64,000 bases of DNA from Larix kaempferi (GCA_027924585.1 BSBM01000779.1:18706001-18770000), one strand, 5' to 3'. Positions 32,383 through 46,100 are shown, numbered from the stretch's first letter. The notes: a model not told the origin generated them from the sequence alone. Numbers and translations are program-made.

Positions 32383-34453
32383 CACTCGGTAGATGAATTG
32401 ATAAAGTTCTTGAGTGCAATGGGCGAGTGGGGTGGTCTCTTACTTCAGGTACGCACTTGATGAATGACTCTTGGACGATTGGAAATGAAATAGACCGCTC
32501 TTCTACCCCCCACCCTTTTTTCATTTGGTTTAACAGGAGTGTGTATGCGCTAACAACACACACACATAACAGCACACATGTGCCTTGGTTCGGTACCGAA
32601 CCTAAAAGCATGTGGGTGTTTCATTGGGTGCATGCGCGTCCTCATTTTTTTCGTTAGCGTGGCTCCATTACAATGGTTTTGTGGAGCAACTTTGTGCACC
32701 CACCCTCAATAATTAAAATTAATAGAATTTAGTTTTTGGACCTTCACATGGTTTTTGAGTATTTTAGTGCAATGAAATTGCATAGATTCTTAAGAAATTA
32801 TGTACAATGATTTTTTATGATTAATTTATGGTTTTTGCTAGATTTTTATTCATATTATTGAAATCATGTGATGATGGAAATAAGAATAATGTATTAAAAA
32901 TGGTGTGTAATAATTATGATCTGCATGACAAAGTAAGTAACCAAAATTAAGATATTGTAAAACATTTTTCTTTATTATTTTTTTATTTATCAAATTCTCA
33001 TCTATCACCACCACAACCAGAATAATGGTGGCTGACATAAGCATTAGGTCATGGTTCACTTAGGTCAATTTAGTTAATAAAAATGGAAATATCTTGCTAT
33101 AACAAAAATGGAAACCTCAATAACAAAAATGGAAACATCTTGTGCGAATCTTAACTCTAAATAGATAAATAACCTTTTCTAAAAGAACTTTACTCTTTAA
33201 CTTTTAAATGGTCAATTTTTTTTCATTCTCAAACAAAATCACCATTGCTGGAATTTGGTTTTCATTGTACCCGTCAAAGTTTTTTTTTTTTATGTTTTGG
33301 GTGTATATATCACTCGTCGTGAAACGTTTTGTTTAAATTTTCACCCTTCAATAATGAAGTCTTGCAAAAAAAATTACCCTTCAATAATGAAGTCTAACAA
33401 AAAAAAATTTACACTTCAATAATGAAGACTGGTCTATAAATAAAAATTGGAATTGGATTAAAGGAGAACATGTTAAACTTGCGCAATGATTTTCCCATCC
33501 AAGATCTTGCTACCTTTTTTAGCAGTAATTAGCAATTAAATTAGGTGATTTCATGGGTTTAGAACACTAGAGGGCATATACTGGAATGCTGGGTAAATTC
33601 CCCATTTGAGTCCTTTGGATCTGCTGATCAGTGATTCAATACCGGTTCTGGGGCAACCCGGTTGGTCGTACAGCACCTACATCTAGCTGGCTTCTAAAGT
33701 AATAAAAACATAAAACCACATATTTGCATGAAGAAACTCATGAACAACTTTCAAAGTCGGTGGCCTCACCAAGAAGTTCAGGCTCAGCACCATCAAATTT
33801 AATGGCTTCTGCGGATATAGCGAGGCTACTCCCCAAAGATGTTTTTTTAATCATAAATCATGGAGATGAAGGGTTTAATGGACACCATTCCCGAACCTTG
33901 GCTGGAAAATTGGTAATGGCATAAGAATCTGGTCTTTCTAACTATAATTTTTCATCATTTTATCACATCTCTCTAGTCGTCTTCATTCTACTCGGTATGC
34001 TTTCCTTCGACTTAGTGCAGTCTTCACACTTGTTACAGATGATTCTGGAGCACTGGATAGTTTGCACAATTTAAGATTGCAGTGTTAAGGCCCACCACAC
34101 CCTCATCCTTAGGTGAGCAATTCTTCTTTATTCTCTGAGTTTTCTTGTCTTGTTGTCTTCTTACTCGCTTTATGGTATCCTTTTCACTAGCTGTTGAAGT
34201 TGTAAAGAGTATAGTAAAGACCATCAATCAATTCTAAGGCTTAGAACTTTTGTTTCCATCTCTTTTCAGGCATACTCGAACAATGACTGAGTAGATTGAG
34301 CGAAACGACTGGGCTAAGGAGGTCCTTCAATCCTAAAGTGCTTCCTTGACAGTTATTTTTTGAGAGAAAGGACGCAGTGCCTGATTTTATGGGAACTTGG
34401 AAGCCGGTGAAGGCACGCAATTTTATTATCCATCTAAGTGTCCAAAATCCTAT
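32383..34453. other. Unassigned sequence right of F (copy 1)
   Basis: No recognised gene. It is repeated at 62123-64000. A 66-codon plus-strand open frame at 33724-33924 exists in both copies, but most differences change amino acids, so selection is not evident. Copy 1 has about 190 bp (33275-33450) absent from copy 2, including three roughly 32-bp units with CTTCAATAATGAAG. Confidence 0.55.
33345..33430. repeat. Three 32-bp units with a short palindrome
   Basis: CCCTTCAATAATGAAGTCT followed by an A-rich run occurs three times. Each unit contains CTTCA-ATAA-TGAAG, a 5-bp stem. The array is absent from copy 2. Confidence 0.65.
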
Positions 34454-36432
34454 TATCATAAGCTTATTATTATCAGCTTATGGAGTTATATTGAATGATT
34501 ATTAATACATGTGCATTACACTTAAATACTATTATTATTACTATGGCAAAGAGACAATTCAATGACTCATGAAGTGAACTATAAAAAGACTAACAGAGTA
34601 TGGGGGCTAATAGAGTATGGATACTGGATAATATTCAGGCATGAGGCAAGTTGGTGACCACTTCAATGCTCAAGACTCCAAGAATAAAGAGTCAAACCAC
34701 CCATCTAAAACTTCTGTGTATCGGCTATTATTGGCCCAACATATAGGACGACATCCATCGACATTTCACTTGTTCTGTCACATGTCAAAAGTCTGCAAAT
34801 CTTATTCGTCGACCAATCCTACCATATTCCTCTAGCTCTCCTTGCAATAATGCACTCCATGCACTTATCTTATGTCTGCACTTATCTAATCGCACCCCCA
34901 ATCGATACTTCCGTCGAGTTCACAAATGGAATTGAAGAGCATTTCCATCATGTTGATGTCTGATGAGAATAGAGGAGACTGTAATGGGCATTGGGCAGGA
35001 TTCAGGAAAACAGAGGAGCATAAACACTGTAAATAAAACTATGCATCCAGACTTCCAGTAATGTCTCTCTGAATTTCTCAATTGTTTAGAATAAAACTAT
35101 CTGGGGCAGTTAAACAATATATCTTTATACTCTAGTCTCTGATAAAGGTTCTGTAAAATGTATAGCGTTGTACCAAGTGAGGGATATTACCACGGTGTTT
35201 TACTATAAAAAAAATGCTATAACAACTCGAATTAGAATTACCTATGAATCGCTTTCCAAAATTATGTCTCCAAATGCAATTGCGCCAACTTCAAACTCCT
35301 GAATCTGAGTCTCGGCTTCCAACTTCCAGCCTCCAAGCTTGTAGCAAACTATTACTAGAATGTAATGTTAATGTAAATTGTAAATTTGTAATCAACAATG
35401 ATCCAATGACATTGAAATTTGTAGTATGTAGAATGTAGAATCTAGATGCTCATCGTAATAATAGAAAAAGAAAGTAATGGAATTGGAAACATCATTGAAT
35501 TAAATGAGCTTTTCTTTTTCTATGAAAAATCAATGCAACTTTCTAGAATAAAAATAATACTAATTTAATATACTTATTTATATATTAAGTGAAAGTATGG
35601 TTGGAATTTTGAAATTCTAATTTGGAAAATATAGTTTTATATAAGATAAAAATATTAATAATACTAGTAATATCATACTAGTAAAATAATGTCCATTTAG
35701 AAATTTTATTACCCATAAATTTACCCTTCACACTAGATGGTTAACAATTTTTTTTAAAATGTCTCATGCCAATCATTTTACTCGTCAAATTCCATCACTA
35801 AAAATCACAATCACAGATCTCAATCAATCATCACCAAACTCGATGACTCACATGATTGGTTCAACAAAAAAAGAACCCTATGAAACTCAAATAATTGGTT
35901 CTTAACTTTTTTCATGTTTTTTCCCTTTCTCTTCGGGTAAAAAGTCTACTCGATATCTACTTCCATTGGATGTTTGTCAATAAAATTCAGTTGCGACTCG
36001 TTTTCTGGAGTAGCATGGAGACTATTGTTTCATTTACAGTTGACGTAGTATTTTAGTAAGTAAAAGCTGGTTGAGCAAGTAAAATCTGTCCATCATTTGA
36101 TTTATCACTCACAACCGTAATTCACTGGATGAATGTTCAACAACTGCACGCCTGCGGTGATAATTCAGACCAAGTAAGTGGGACACTATTAATTCGTTGA
36201 CATCCGAATATAATCGCTACTACTAAATCATACGGAGTCAAATCAACGGGGTTGTACTTTGTACGTGATGTTTGAAAATTACATGATGATGTGCTCCATC
36301 CTTCCGTAGCTTTCTGTTTAAATATATGTGATGAGCCGAATCCCAAGCCGAGATGAACCCTTGGCAACCTGCGTTCCGCACTACCAAATTCACTCACTGG
36401 CAGAGGAGAAAAAGGCAATAGGAGTGTTAACT
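34454..36432 (+). other. Region upstream of the MYB exon
   Basis: About 2 kb has no element or gene that I recognise. The last few hundred bases serve as the MYB 5' flank. Only this copy is inside the window; the duplicate would begin right of base 64000. Confidence 0.5.
36318..36327 (+). promoter_or_regulatory. Possible TATA box of the MYB gene
   Basis: TTTAAATATAT-type sequence lies about 105-115 bp before the MYB ATG, a plausible distance for a short 5' untranslated region. It is a position-and-motif call only. Confidence 0.4.
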
Positions 36433-36502
36433 ATGAGCTATAAACAAGGGCAAATAAAAGCAGTCGCTGTTTCTTCCAAACCAAAGATAAGAAAAGGTCT
36501 CC
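36433..36502 (+). pseudogene. R2R3-MYB transcription factor, exon 1, 5' part (interrupted by element B)
   Basis: ATG at 36433 opens 23 codons ending KPKIRKGL. The first base of the next codon is at 36502, where element B is inserted. Reading resumes at 46825 in frame after removing B and one target duplication. The joined exon is 160 nt, with the R2 MYB start GLRSPEEDEKLIDYM and VAKQIG before a GT donor. R2R3-MYB proteins bind DNA as nuclear transcription factors. The basic KIRKG lead-in and the Y-M-x-x-N spacing recall the secondary-wall MYB46/MYB83 group, but that is tentative. The first conserved Trp of R2 is Arg here (CGG). This copy cannot yield a normal protein with 10.3 kb inserted in exon 1. 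Confidence 0.78.
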
Positions 36503-39500
36503 TGTAACATCTCCATGATTTGTGGGTTAGTACTTTAGTGAAAATTAAAATTTCTTCCCTTACAGATCTTCACAATAAAACATTATAAGAAAATAGCCAG
36601 CATGTAACTAATCCTTGTGCATACACTTGACATTCTTATAAAAGTCAAGTTACTTATATTATTAAGTATTACCTTTGCAACTCCTTGGATATTCCTTCAA
36701 CCATACATTTTAATCTCATGACATCAAGGAATTCCCATAATAAATACATATCAACCACCATAACACACATACAGATAAGAAACACACATACACATAAGAA
36801 CCACACATACACATAAGAAGAGAACAATTTCAGGTGGTTCACCCCTATTGGGCTACATCCACAAAGGCAGGTCATTTCTTTTATTACTCAACGGGAAGGG
36901 GGTTTTACATCTGCAACCAATTGTTGCGTTCTTCAACTTCCAACATTCCAAGCCCTGCTAGCTATCTGGAATAATTTTCTTCCTACATACTATCTCATAA
37001 AAAAAGGTGCGATCTTATTTCCCTTCAATAATTTCGTATGTAAAGGACAATATAATTTAACTGAATAAAAATCCAGCGATCACATTTATCACGTATTCCT
37101 ATCCAGCTAACTTTACAAAGAGATCGCAGCGATCACTACTATCACTTACTCTCTCTTTCCATCCATATTTCTTACCCATATTTTAAACATCTTTAACTAA
37201 ACACAATAACACAATTCACAATTGCCATTCATAGTTGTTACACATATATTTAAACATCTTTTACTAAACACAATAACACAATTCACAATTGCCATTCATA
37301 TTTGTTACACATATATTTAAACATCTTTTAACTAGACGTAACAAATATGTGGACTACAAGTCTAACAAGACATATCACAGACAAATTCTTCTACAAAGAA
37401 GTTAGGTAATTAATGCAGCTAACGCAGTCTTTGAACTGAGAAGTAATCTCAGGGTGGCCTGCGCCATTAATTAAAGAGAAGCATCTTCCTAAATTGGAAA
37501 ACCCAGATATGCGATAGTTGCATGTCATCAAAATATTCTGCCATCTAAATAATACCAAGATCTTATGACTCTGTGACCTAGTTGTTCCAGTACAGAGCAC
37601 TCTGACCCAGCTATCTATCACGGCAATACAGAGATCTAGAATTCACCCATTATTTTTGTTCCTCTACTTCGATAATTATAAGTGGAGTGTAGGCCTTTGG
37701 CTCAACCCACCCTTGTACGTATAAAAATAGACTACCAGCAAACTTCTAAGTAACTGCACAATCAGGTTCGCGGTGATTACAGGAATGCATACGCATTCAG
37801 GTGGTGACCCTAGGATTGTAGTTAGGCTAGATTTAACCTTGTTCATACAGGGTTTGGTCTAAAGTAGAATATATATATATATTCTTTTATTTTTAAAGAA
37901 TCCCGTTCTTGTTTACACATACATTTCGCCGATTTGGGCATTCTTGATTTACAGAACTAAAAAAATGTAACGAATAACAGAAATGCCTCGATTCCTGAAC
38001 CCGTACTGGGTCTCGACGATCTGGACGATATGATCTATAGAGATAACAATTGAGCATTGCAACACTATTTAAAAGACTACAATGAATCCCGAAATGCCGT
38101 AGATCTTACCAATACTAGCGCTAGGTATCTACAAGGTTCGCAATTAAAGTATTGTATGAAGATTTCCATGATTTCTTAACGTGAACGGTTCATCAATTTA
38201 GTGCTATGGGTTTCTACAGATATCACAAAAATATAATGCAAAAAGGAATACCAAGAATTCCTGAGCATGGAGATCTACCCCTCCGGCAATATGGGTATCT
38301 ACGGAGATCAGAAAAATATAATGGAGAAAGGAAATACCAAGAATTCCTGAGCTTGAAGATCTACCACTCCGACGCTATGGGTTCTAGCCGAAACACACTA
38401 AATAAAGAATTGTGCGGGGATTTCTTATATTCACACGGATCCCTTGTGAAGCAGCCATCTATCAAAATTATCTAGAATTACTGATACAGGATTAATGACT
38501 TCTAAAACTTCCCGACAGCATATCTCTGTAACCATGGATTATACAACTCGAGAAATGTGTCGTTCTCTGATATACATTACAATAGGGTTGTTGGCACTCG
38601 AAGAGATCTCATAATACAATAATTTCAGGTTAATAACAACAAAAAGAAATACATACTGGAACCTTAAGCCCACGATAACTAGAGTAAAGTACACCATTCC
38701 AAATGCTAAAGGATTTATACAGCATAAAATTAAAAGTGATCAAGAATCGACCCTCTGATACTTAAAACTGAATCCATCTCGGTGACTCAAAACATAGATC
38801 CATGATCTTGGTGTAACCTAAATCGAACGATAACCATGCTGCGAACGATCCTCCCTTGGAGTAATCGCCCCAAAGTTGCAGGCACGAAGATAAACAAATG
38901 GAATTAGTTTTTTAGCAGGCGATAGCCGCATTAGTTATCTCAGGGCAGAAAAGGTATGAATAACAATATCATGAATTCTTAATCCCAACTAGTTATAACC
39001 TTCAAGTGCCGAGATATGAAAAAGTTCAGGAGTAGAAGTTTATCTACCTCATCGCAGAGATACCAAATAGTCGGAAGAGATTACTCGTTCTCCTATGTGC
39101 AGATCTAACTGGAGTAATCGCCCCAGCTTAGCATAATACTAGCAATGTAAATTTGACAGGGTTCGCTCCAGTCAACCAACACCAGCGTAAGAAGAGATAC
39201 CCTTCAGCAGCCATCCCGACGCTTCAGCCGCAGAGAACAGAAAGTAGCGCAAAAATGAGGAAAAAAAAAAACTCCCTCCGATTAAGTACTGCGACTCCTA
39301 AAATATACTCCCCTCACTTCTTTTCCCGGAAGAGGTTATGGACTTCCGTTTTATGCACGTTGGGGAGTCCACCATCCCTAAACCAAAAATAAATCAACAT
39401 GTGTCATCCATCGTGACAAATGGCTTCTCCACAAAACCAAATGGTCTCAAATTGGAGTTTCGGGGTTCCACTAAAGAAGCCAATTTCCTAAATTCTAGCT

Positions 39501-39847
39501 GGTTTGATTCTCCACTAAATAAGCGATTTATAACTTGTAAGTCTGGAAAAAAAATGGAGTTCCACCATGTTCACAAGTGGCGACATCCTGGCGAAAGGCT
39601 CTCTACTTATGAGATAGCCTCCAATAATTTGTCATGCTGGAACAATTAACCATAAAGGTAGTGTATAGCTCCACTCCGACATTAAAGAAGGAAACGCCAA
39701 CAAACTCTACAACTTAGGCTTATGCCCTTCTCCACACCTACAAGATCCTGAAAATCCTTTTATCTAAGAAGTCGTTGCTCTTATACTTTGACCAAAATCT
39801 CACTCTTGATAAACTTTAAGTTTGAGAGATCCCAGGGGTAATTTATT

Positions 39848-39895
<48 letters not shown>

Positions 39896-40171
39896 TGGAT
39901 GGTTTTTCCAATATCTTGTAAATATTTAAACTTTAATAAATGATATTTTATTAAATGATTTCACGTCCTTTTCATGAGTTATATATACACACATATATAT
40001 ATATCTAGGAGTGTATTTATATGTGTTCATATATGTATATTAGATAATCTTTTAAATATTTCGGTTGTTAATAAAAGCTATCTAATCAATGCTCTATGTC
40101 CTTTCGATAGAAAATGGTACCATGACCAATTACATTCTCAGAATAATAGGGCATAAAGGAGGGATATCACA
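36503..40171 (-). repeat. B 3' LTR (left copy, 3669 bp)
   Basis: In plus coordinates it starts TGTAACATCTCC and ends GGGATATCACA. It is collinear with 43171-46819. The main length difference is the (AT)n microsatellite at 39850-39893, which is much shorter in the right LTR (about 46518-46542). Short frames inside (for example 39153-39392) are shared simply because the LTRs are near-identical. Confidence 0.95.
39850..39893. repeat. (AT)n microsatellite in the B left LTR
   Basis: About 44 bases of uninterrupted TA dinucleotide. The equivalent in the right LTR is short and imperfect, so the tract expanded or contracted after insertion. Confidence 0.9.
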
Positions 40172-40187
40172 TCCTCCTCCCCTTTAA
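40172..40187 (-). promoter_or_regulatory. B polypurine tract
   Basis: On the minus strand TTTAAAGGGGAGGAGGA directly precedes the TGTGATATCC LTR start. It is the expected plus-strand primer. Confidence 0.88.
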
Positions 40188-40191
40188 AAAT

Positions 40192-40209
40192 AACACCGTC
40201 CTCGGTGTT
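40192..40209 (-). other. Hairpin with AGGA loop before the B polypurine tract
   Basis: Minus strand AACACCG-AGGA-CGGTGTT: a perfect 7-bp stem and the same loop as in E1 and E3. It lies about 5 bases from the polypurine tract in an element without pol. Confidence 0.8.
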
Positions 40210-40432
40210 CACTCTTCTCTTGGAGTAATCATTTGTATCACAAAATTGGAATTCAAAAGAAACAACATTTAGTAACGATTCGTCATCAACTTCATAATCA
40301 AACTCAGAAACAGAAATCATGAGTTCCTTATTGCACATATCACTTGCAATATATGGAATAAATCTAGTGCTCCCTGATTGTATATTGTTGATGAAATCAA
40401 CAAACAACATTCACTTGATGCAGGAAATTCTT

Positions 40433-40617
40433 GTCTAACACCTTAGTGCTCACGCAGCAACCATTTCTCTCATGTTTTTGCCTAACACCTTAGTGCTCAC
40501 ACAGCAAACATTTCTTTCATGTCTTGCCTAACACCTTAGTGCTCACACAACAAACATTTCTTTCATGTCTTGCCTAACACCTTAGTGCTCACACAACAAA
40601 CATTTCTTTCATGCATA
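40433..40617. repeat. 46-47 bp tandem repeats in the B internal region
   Basis: Four units start near 40433, 40480, 40526 and 40572, each with GCCTAACACCTTAGTGCTCA followed by CA(A/G)CAAACATTTCTTTCATG. The last two are nearly identical. There are no spacers, and no coding role is evident. Confidence 0.9.
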
Positions 40618-43155
40618 CTAAGCAGCGTCCTGCCTCCCACATATACATTTTCTTATAGCTTGCCCAGGTCTTACAGCCGGCCGATTCTCCGAGAATCCTA
40701 GTGGCTGTTCAATCCCTGATTTTAGGGAATATTTCAATGCCTTTACAACACTCCTTACACAATTCCCCTCAAGCCTTCTCGCTTGAGTCCCAGAATTTAT
40801 TTTCCCCAAGCCGTCTTGCTTGAGTCTAGAAAATCTCTTTCAATTTAATCAATTTATTTTGTCACATTACATTCTGTACCCATATGATTACTCTGACCAA
40901 TCTGGGTCGAGTGCTTTGTTCAACAATAATTACCAACAATTTTTTTTTTTAAAGAATATGTAAAAATTGTGATGTGAATCTTATTCCTTACTCCTCATTT
41001 TACCATGCATACCTTTATGCTCTTGCATTTTCACAAGCTTTACAGAAATTTCACCGTCTGCCAAATTTCACTTGTTAGTATCACTTTATATACGAAATCA
41101 AATATTGTAAGAAGATCCCTTCCTTAAACAGAAAATCATCTTTCTTAATAAAATATCCATATGTGATCATCTAAGATGTCCTTTCCTACTACACATAACT
41201 AGCTTATAAGATTTCTTAATGTTTTGAACACGATATAACATTCTTTCTATGACGATCATGGACATTATGATTATTTAACCTTGAATGTTAGATTTCACCA
41301 TTTCAACACAATTCCTATTTAGTGATACAACCCTTTTGTATAACCTAACATCATATAGGGATAACCAATTGTCTAAAACAAACTTACATACCTTATACAG
41401 ATAACCATGTACCTTTGTAAAGGCAACCGCATAGCTCACCTTCATCTGCCGTGGTTCCAGTTTACTTGTATCCTCACACATTAGTATTATACATGAATCG
41501 ATATATATCCCACATTTACCCATTGATGGGTGTCAGGCAGTGATGTGTGGGAAAAATAACATTTGCTCGACCACAACATTCAAAGTGTTAGTCGTATAAA
41601 GGTAATTAAATCATAAGAACAATCATACATATAACATATGTTCAAACATCATTTTTACTTGTTTCATAAAAGCTTATACCTCGATTACTATCTCAAAGAT
41701 CACTTCCGATCTACCCTGCAAATTTCATGTCATCACTGTTTTCCTTAACACATAGTAAATAAAAACAGTCATTCCTTGTGGCAACATAGGGACGTCAGAA
41801 TATTACAGCTTCCTACTAACCTGTATTTATTTCATGTTGGTTCTAGGTTTCCAATAATCTATCCCTTAACAAAATAGCATATAGTTGTACATGGATAGCA
41901 AATCGTCATATATATTGTAACAACTAAAAGTATAACTTCTATAACCATCACTCATTGTTCCCAACATCTAGCTTAAGGATTACTGGAGTAAGAAGTTGTA
42001 AAAAAGGAAACATGCATTTTCATCATATGCACCCTATACATATGCATACCTTTTAAGTGTTTATAACCCTTTTGTCCTTCTGTTGAACTAACAAGCAAGG
42101 GTATAAGAATGCTCTAATGTCTCACATTCAGTATCGTAATCGCTTATCCCATACCTTCATCTGCTAAAGTGAAAAAATATAGTAACAAAGACTATTCATC
42201 TGTGGAAGTACACTCAGGTGAAGAACATGCTAACTTCCTTCTCAAGGTAGTAAATGTTTAGACTACATTCTTGCTCTATTTGTCATTCAATCAACTGAAC
42301 ACGTTTAAACTTCTAAGATTTGTAAACAACAAATTCCAATAATTATATTTCGCACAAGACAGGATATAACTTTTTTCATCATTTCCTATCAGGGTGATAC
42401 AGTTTATTTCATAAGAGAACCACACATCCCCATATACTAGTTAAGAAATTATTTATCTAAACTTCTTATCCTTTGGTTTTATCTAAGCGGAGCATCATCC
42501 CTTCCAAAGGAATATGTACTGTAGTTATTGTCATAAATTCTATATACTACTTATCTTTTCTACTCCAAATTGAGGAAAACTTACCAACTCCTTTAGTCGT
42601 ATTCACCCTTCCATATCTACGTGGTCAGTATTCTAATAATTTCCGTTTAGTATAATATTCTTCTTGGATGTCGGATCATCGACGTCTATCTATGTAGTAA
42701 GTAGGGAATTTTCTAGGCATCGAACACTTCCATCGTTAGGAGTTCTAAGTAAACCATTAAAGTTAATCCCTTTAACCTTTAATGATACATTTTGTCTTTC
42801 ATTATGCGGATGAGCCTTATGCATGATAGTGGATGATCAATATCATTCAATCCAATAACTTTCAATTTTCAGTATGTAAATAAAGCACAACATACTAGAC
42901 TAGAGATGAAAGTGGAACTCATGTACTTACAATTTAATCAGACGAGTCTTGGTTGGAATTCCACAATAAATTGCTTCGTCATGATATTTCCATATTTCCC
43001 TTAGTTTCTTCTTGGAGAACTTGACGATTAATTTGGATAGTATATTCTCGTCCATTCGTCCCATGCATCCAAAACACAATTTTTTTGTTAGTTTCAAAAC
43101 CCTCATATTTATTTACCTTATGTTGAGCCCCTATAGTCCCAAGTGCTGAAACCTC

Positions 43156-43168
43156 AGCTCTGATACCA
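43156..43168 (-). promoter_or_regulatory. B primer-binding site (initiator Met-tRNA)
   Basis: On the minus strand TGGTATCAGAGCT lies two bases after the ...GATGTTACA end of the 5' LTR, in the same arrangement as E3. Confidence 0.92.
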
Positions 43169-43170
43169 TA

Positions 43171-46100
43171 TGTAACATCTCCACGATTTGTGGGTTAGTA
43201 CTTTAGTGAAAATTAAAATTTCTTCCCTTACAGATCTTCACAATAAAACATTATAAGAAAATAGCCAGCATGTAACTAATCCTTGTGCATACACTTGACA
43301 TTCTTATAAAAGTCAATTTACTTATATTATTAAGTATTACCTTTGCAACTCCTTGGATATTCCTTCAACCATACATTTTAATCTCATAACATCAAGGAAT
43401 TCCCATAACAAATACATATCAACCACCATAACACACATACACATAAGAAACACACATACACATAAGAACCACACATACACATAAGAAGAGAACAATTTCA
43501 GGTGGTTCACCCCTATTGGGCTACGTCCACAAAGGCAGGTCATTTCTTTTATTACTCAATGGGAAGGGGGTTTTACATCTGCAACCAATTGTTGCGTTCT
43601 TCAACTTCCAACATTCCAAGCCCTGCTAGCTATCTGGAATAATTTTCTTCCTACATACTATCTCATAAAAAAAGGTGCGATCTTATTTCCCTTCAATAAT
43701 TTTGTATGTAAAGGACAATATAATTTAACTGAATAAAAATCCAACGATCACCATTATCACATATTCCTATCCAGCTAACTTTACAAAGATATTGCAGCGA
43801 TCACTACTATCACTTACTCTCTCTTTCCATCCATATTTCTTACCCATATTTTAAACATCTTTAACTAAACACAATAACACAATTCACAATTGCCATTCAT
43901 AGTTGTTACACATATATTTAAACATCTTTTACTAAACACAATAACACAATTCACAATTGCCATTCATATTTGTTACACATATATTTAAACATATTTTAAC
44001 TAGACGTAACAAATATGTGGACTACAAGTCTAACTAGACATATCACAGCCAAATTCTTCTACAAAGAAGTTAGGTAATTAATGCAGCTAACGCAGTCTTT
44101 GAACTGAGAAGTAATCTCAGGGTGGCCTGCGCCATTAATTAAAGAGAGGCATCTTCCTAAATTGGAAAACCCAGATATGCGATAGTTGCATGTCATCAAA
44201 ATATTCCGCCATCTAAATAATACCAAGATCTTATGACTCTGTGACCTAGCCGTTCCAGTACAGAGCACTCTGACCCAACTATCTATCACGGCAATACAGA
44301 GATCTAGAATTCACCCATTATTTTTGTTCCTCTACTTCGATAATTATAAGTGGAGTGTAGGCCTTTGGCTCAACCTACCCTTGTACGTATAAAAATAGAC
44401 TACCAGCAAACTTCTAAGTAATTGCACAATCAGGTTCTCGGTGATTACAGGAATGCATACGCATTCAGGTGGTGACCCTAGGATTGTAGTTAGGATGGAT
44501 TTAACCTTGTTCATACAAGGTTTGGTCTAAAGTAGAATATATATATATATTCTTTTATTTTTAAAGAATCCCGTTCTTGTTTACACATACATTTCGCCGA
44601 TTTGGGCATTCTTGATTTACAGAACTAAAAAAATGTAACCAATAACATAAATGCCTCGATTCCTAAACCCGTACTGGGTCTCGACGACCTGGACGATATG
44701 ATCTATAGAGATAACAATTGAGCATTGCAACACTATTTAAAAGACTACAATGAATCCCGAAATGCCGTAGATCTCACCAATACTGGCGCTAGGTATCTAC
44801 AGGGTTCGCAATTAAAGTATTGTATGAAGATTTCCATGATTTCTTAACGTGAACGGTTCATCAATTTAGTGCTATGGGTTTCTACAGATATCACAGAAAT
44901 ATAATGCAAAAAGGAATACCACGAATTCCTGAGCGTGGAGATCTACCCCTCCGGCGATATGGGTATCTGCGGAGATCAGAAAAATATAATGCAGAAAGGA
45001 AATACCAAGAATTCCTGAGCTTGAAGATCTACCACTCTGACGCTATGGGTTCTAGCCGAAACACACTAAATAAAGAATTGTGCGGGGATTTCTCATATTC
45101 ACACGGATCCCTTGTGAAGCAGCCATCTATCAAAATTATCTAGAATTACTGATACAGGATTAATGACTTCTAAAACTTCCCGACAGCAGATCTCTGTAAC
45201 CATGGATTATACAACTCGAGAAATGTGTCGTTCTCTGATATACATTACAATAGGGTTGTTGGCACTCGAAGAGATCTCATAATAGAATAATTTCAGGTTA
45301 ATAACTACAAAAAGAAATACATACTGGAACCTTAATCCCACGATAACTAGAGTAAAGTACACCATTCCAAATGCTAAAGGATTTATATAGCATAAAATTA
45401 AAAGTGATCAAGAATCGACCCTCTGATACTGAAAACCGAATCCATCTCGGTGACTCAAAACATAGATCCATGATCTTGGTGTAACCTAAATCGAACGATA
45501 ACCATGTTGGGAACGATCCTCCCTTGGAGTAATCCCCCCAAAGTTGCAGGCACGAAGATAAACAAATGGAATTTGTTTTTTAGCAGGCGATAGCCGCATT
45601 AGTTATCTTAGGGCAGAAAAGTTATGAATAACAATATCATGAATTCTTAATCCCAACTAGTTATAACCCTCAAGCGCCGAGATATGAAAAAGTTCAGGAG
45701 TAGAATTTTATCTACCTCATCGCAGAGATACCAAATAGTCGGAAGAGATTACTCGTTCTCCTATGTGCAGATCTAACTGGAGTAATCGCCCCAGCTTAGC
45801 ATAATACTAGCAATGTAAATTTGACAGGGTTCGCTCCAGTCAACCAACACCAGCGTAAGAAGATATACCCTTCAGCAGCCATCCCGACGCTTCAGCCGCA
45901 GAGAACAGAAAGTAGCGCAAAAATGAGGGAAAAAAAAAACTCCCTCCGATTAAGGACTGCAACTCCTAAAATATACTCCCCTCACTTCTTTTCCCGGAAG
46001 AGGTTATGGACTTCCGTTTTATGCACATTGGGGAGTCCACCATCCCTAAACCAAAAATAAATTAACATGTGTCATCCATCGTGACAAATGGCTTCTCCAC

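Larger units (their letters stand above)
40172..43170 (-). other. B internal region, no recognised coding sequence
   Basis: The 3.0 kb between the LTRs holds, from its 3' end: polypurine tract, AGGA-loop hairpin, a short minus-strand open frame (its 3' end runs into the LTR), 46-bp repeats, and about 2.5 kb of A/T-rich sequence up to the primer site. I searched the frames by eye for a zinc knuckle, DSGA/DTGA, FIDD/YVDD and integrase motifs and found none. What remains is the cis-acting set needed for reverse transcription. Confidence 0.75.

Noticed and set aside
33724-33924. 66-codon open frame present in both duplication units (also 63272-63472)
   Set aside because: Most differences between the copies change amino acids, there is no recognised domain, and conservation is explained by the duplication.
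34241-34459. 72-codon minus-strand frame right of F
   Set aside because: No family recognised, and the copy at the window end differs at many amino acid-changing sites.
40138-40410. 90-codon minus-strand frame in element B
   Set aside because: It runs through the hairpin, polypurine tract and LTR boundary, with no domain; it is better explained as chance open sequence.
40433-40617. CRISPR-like direct repeats
   Set aside because: The units are contiguous with no unique spacers, and the context is a plant retrotransposon.
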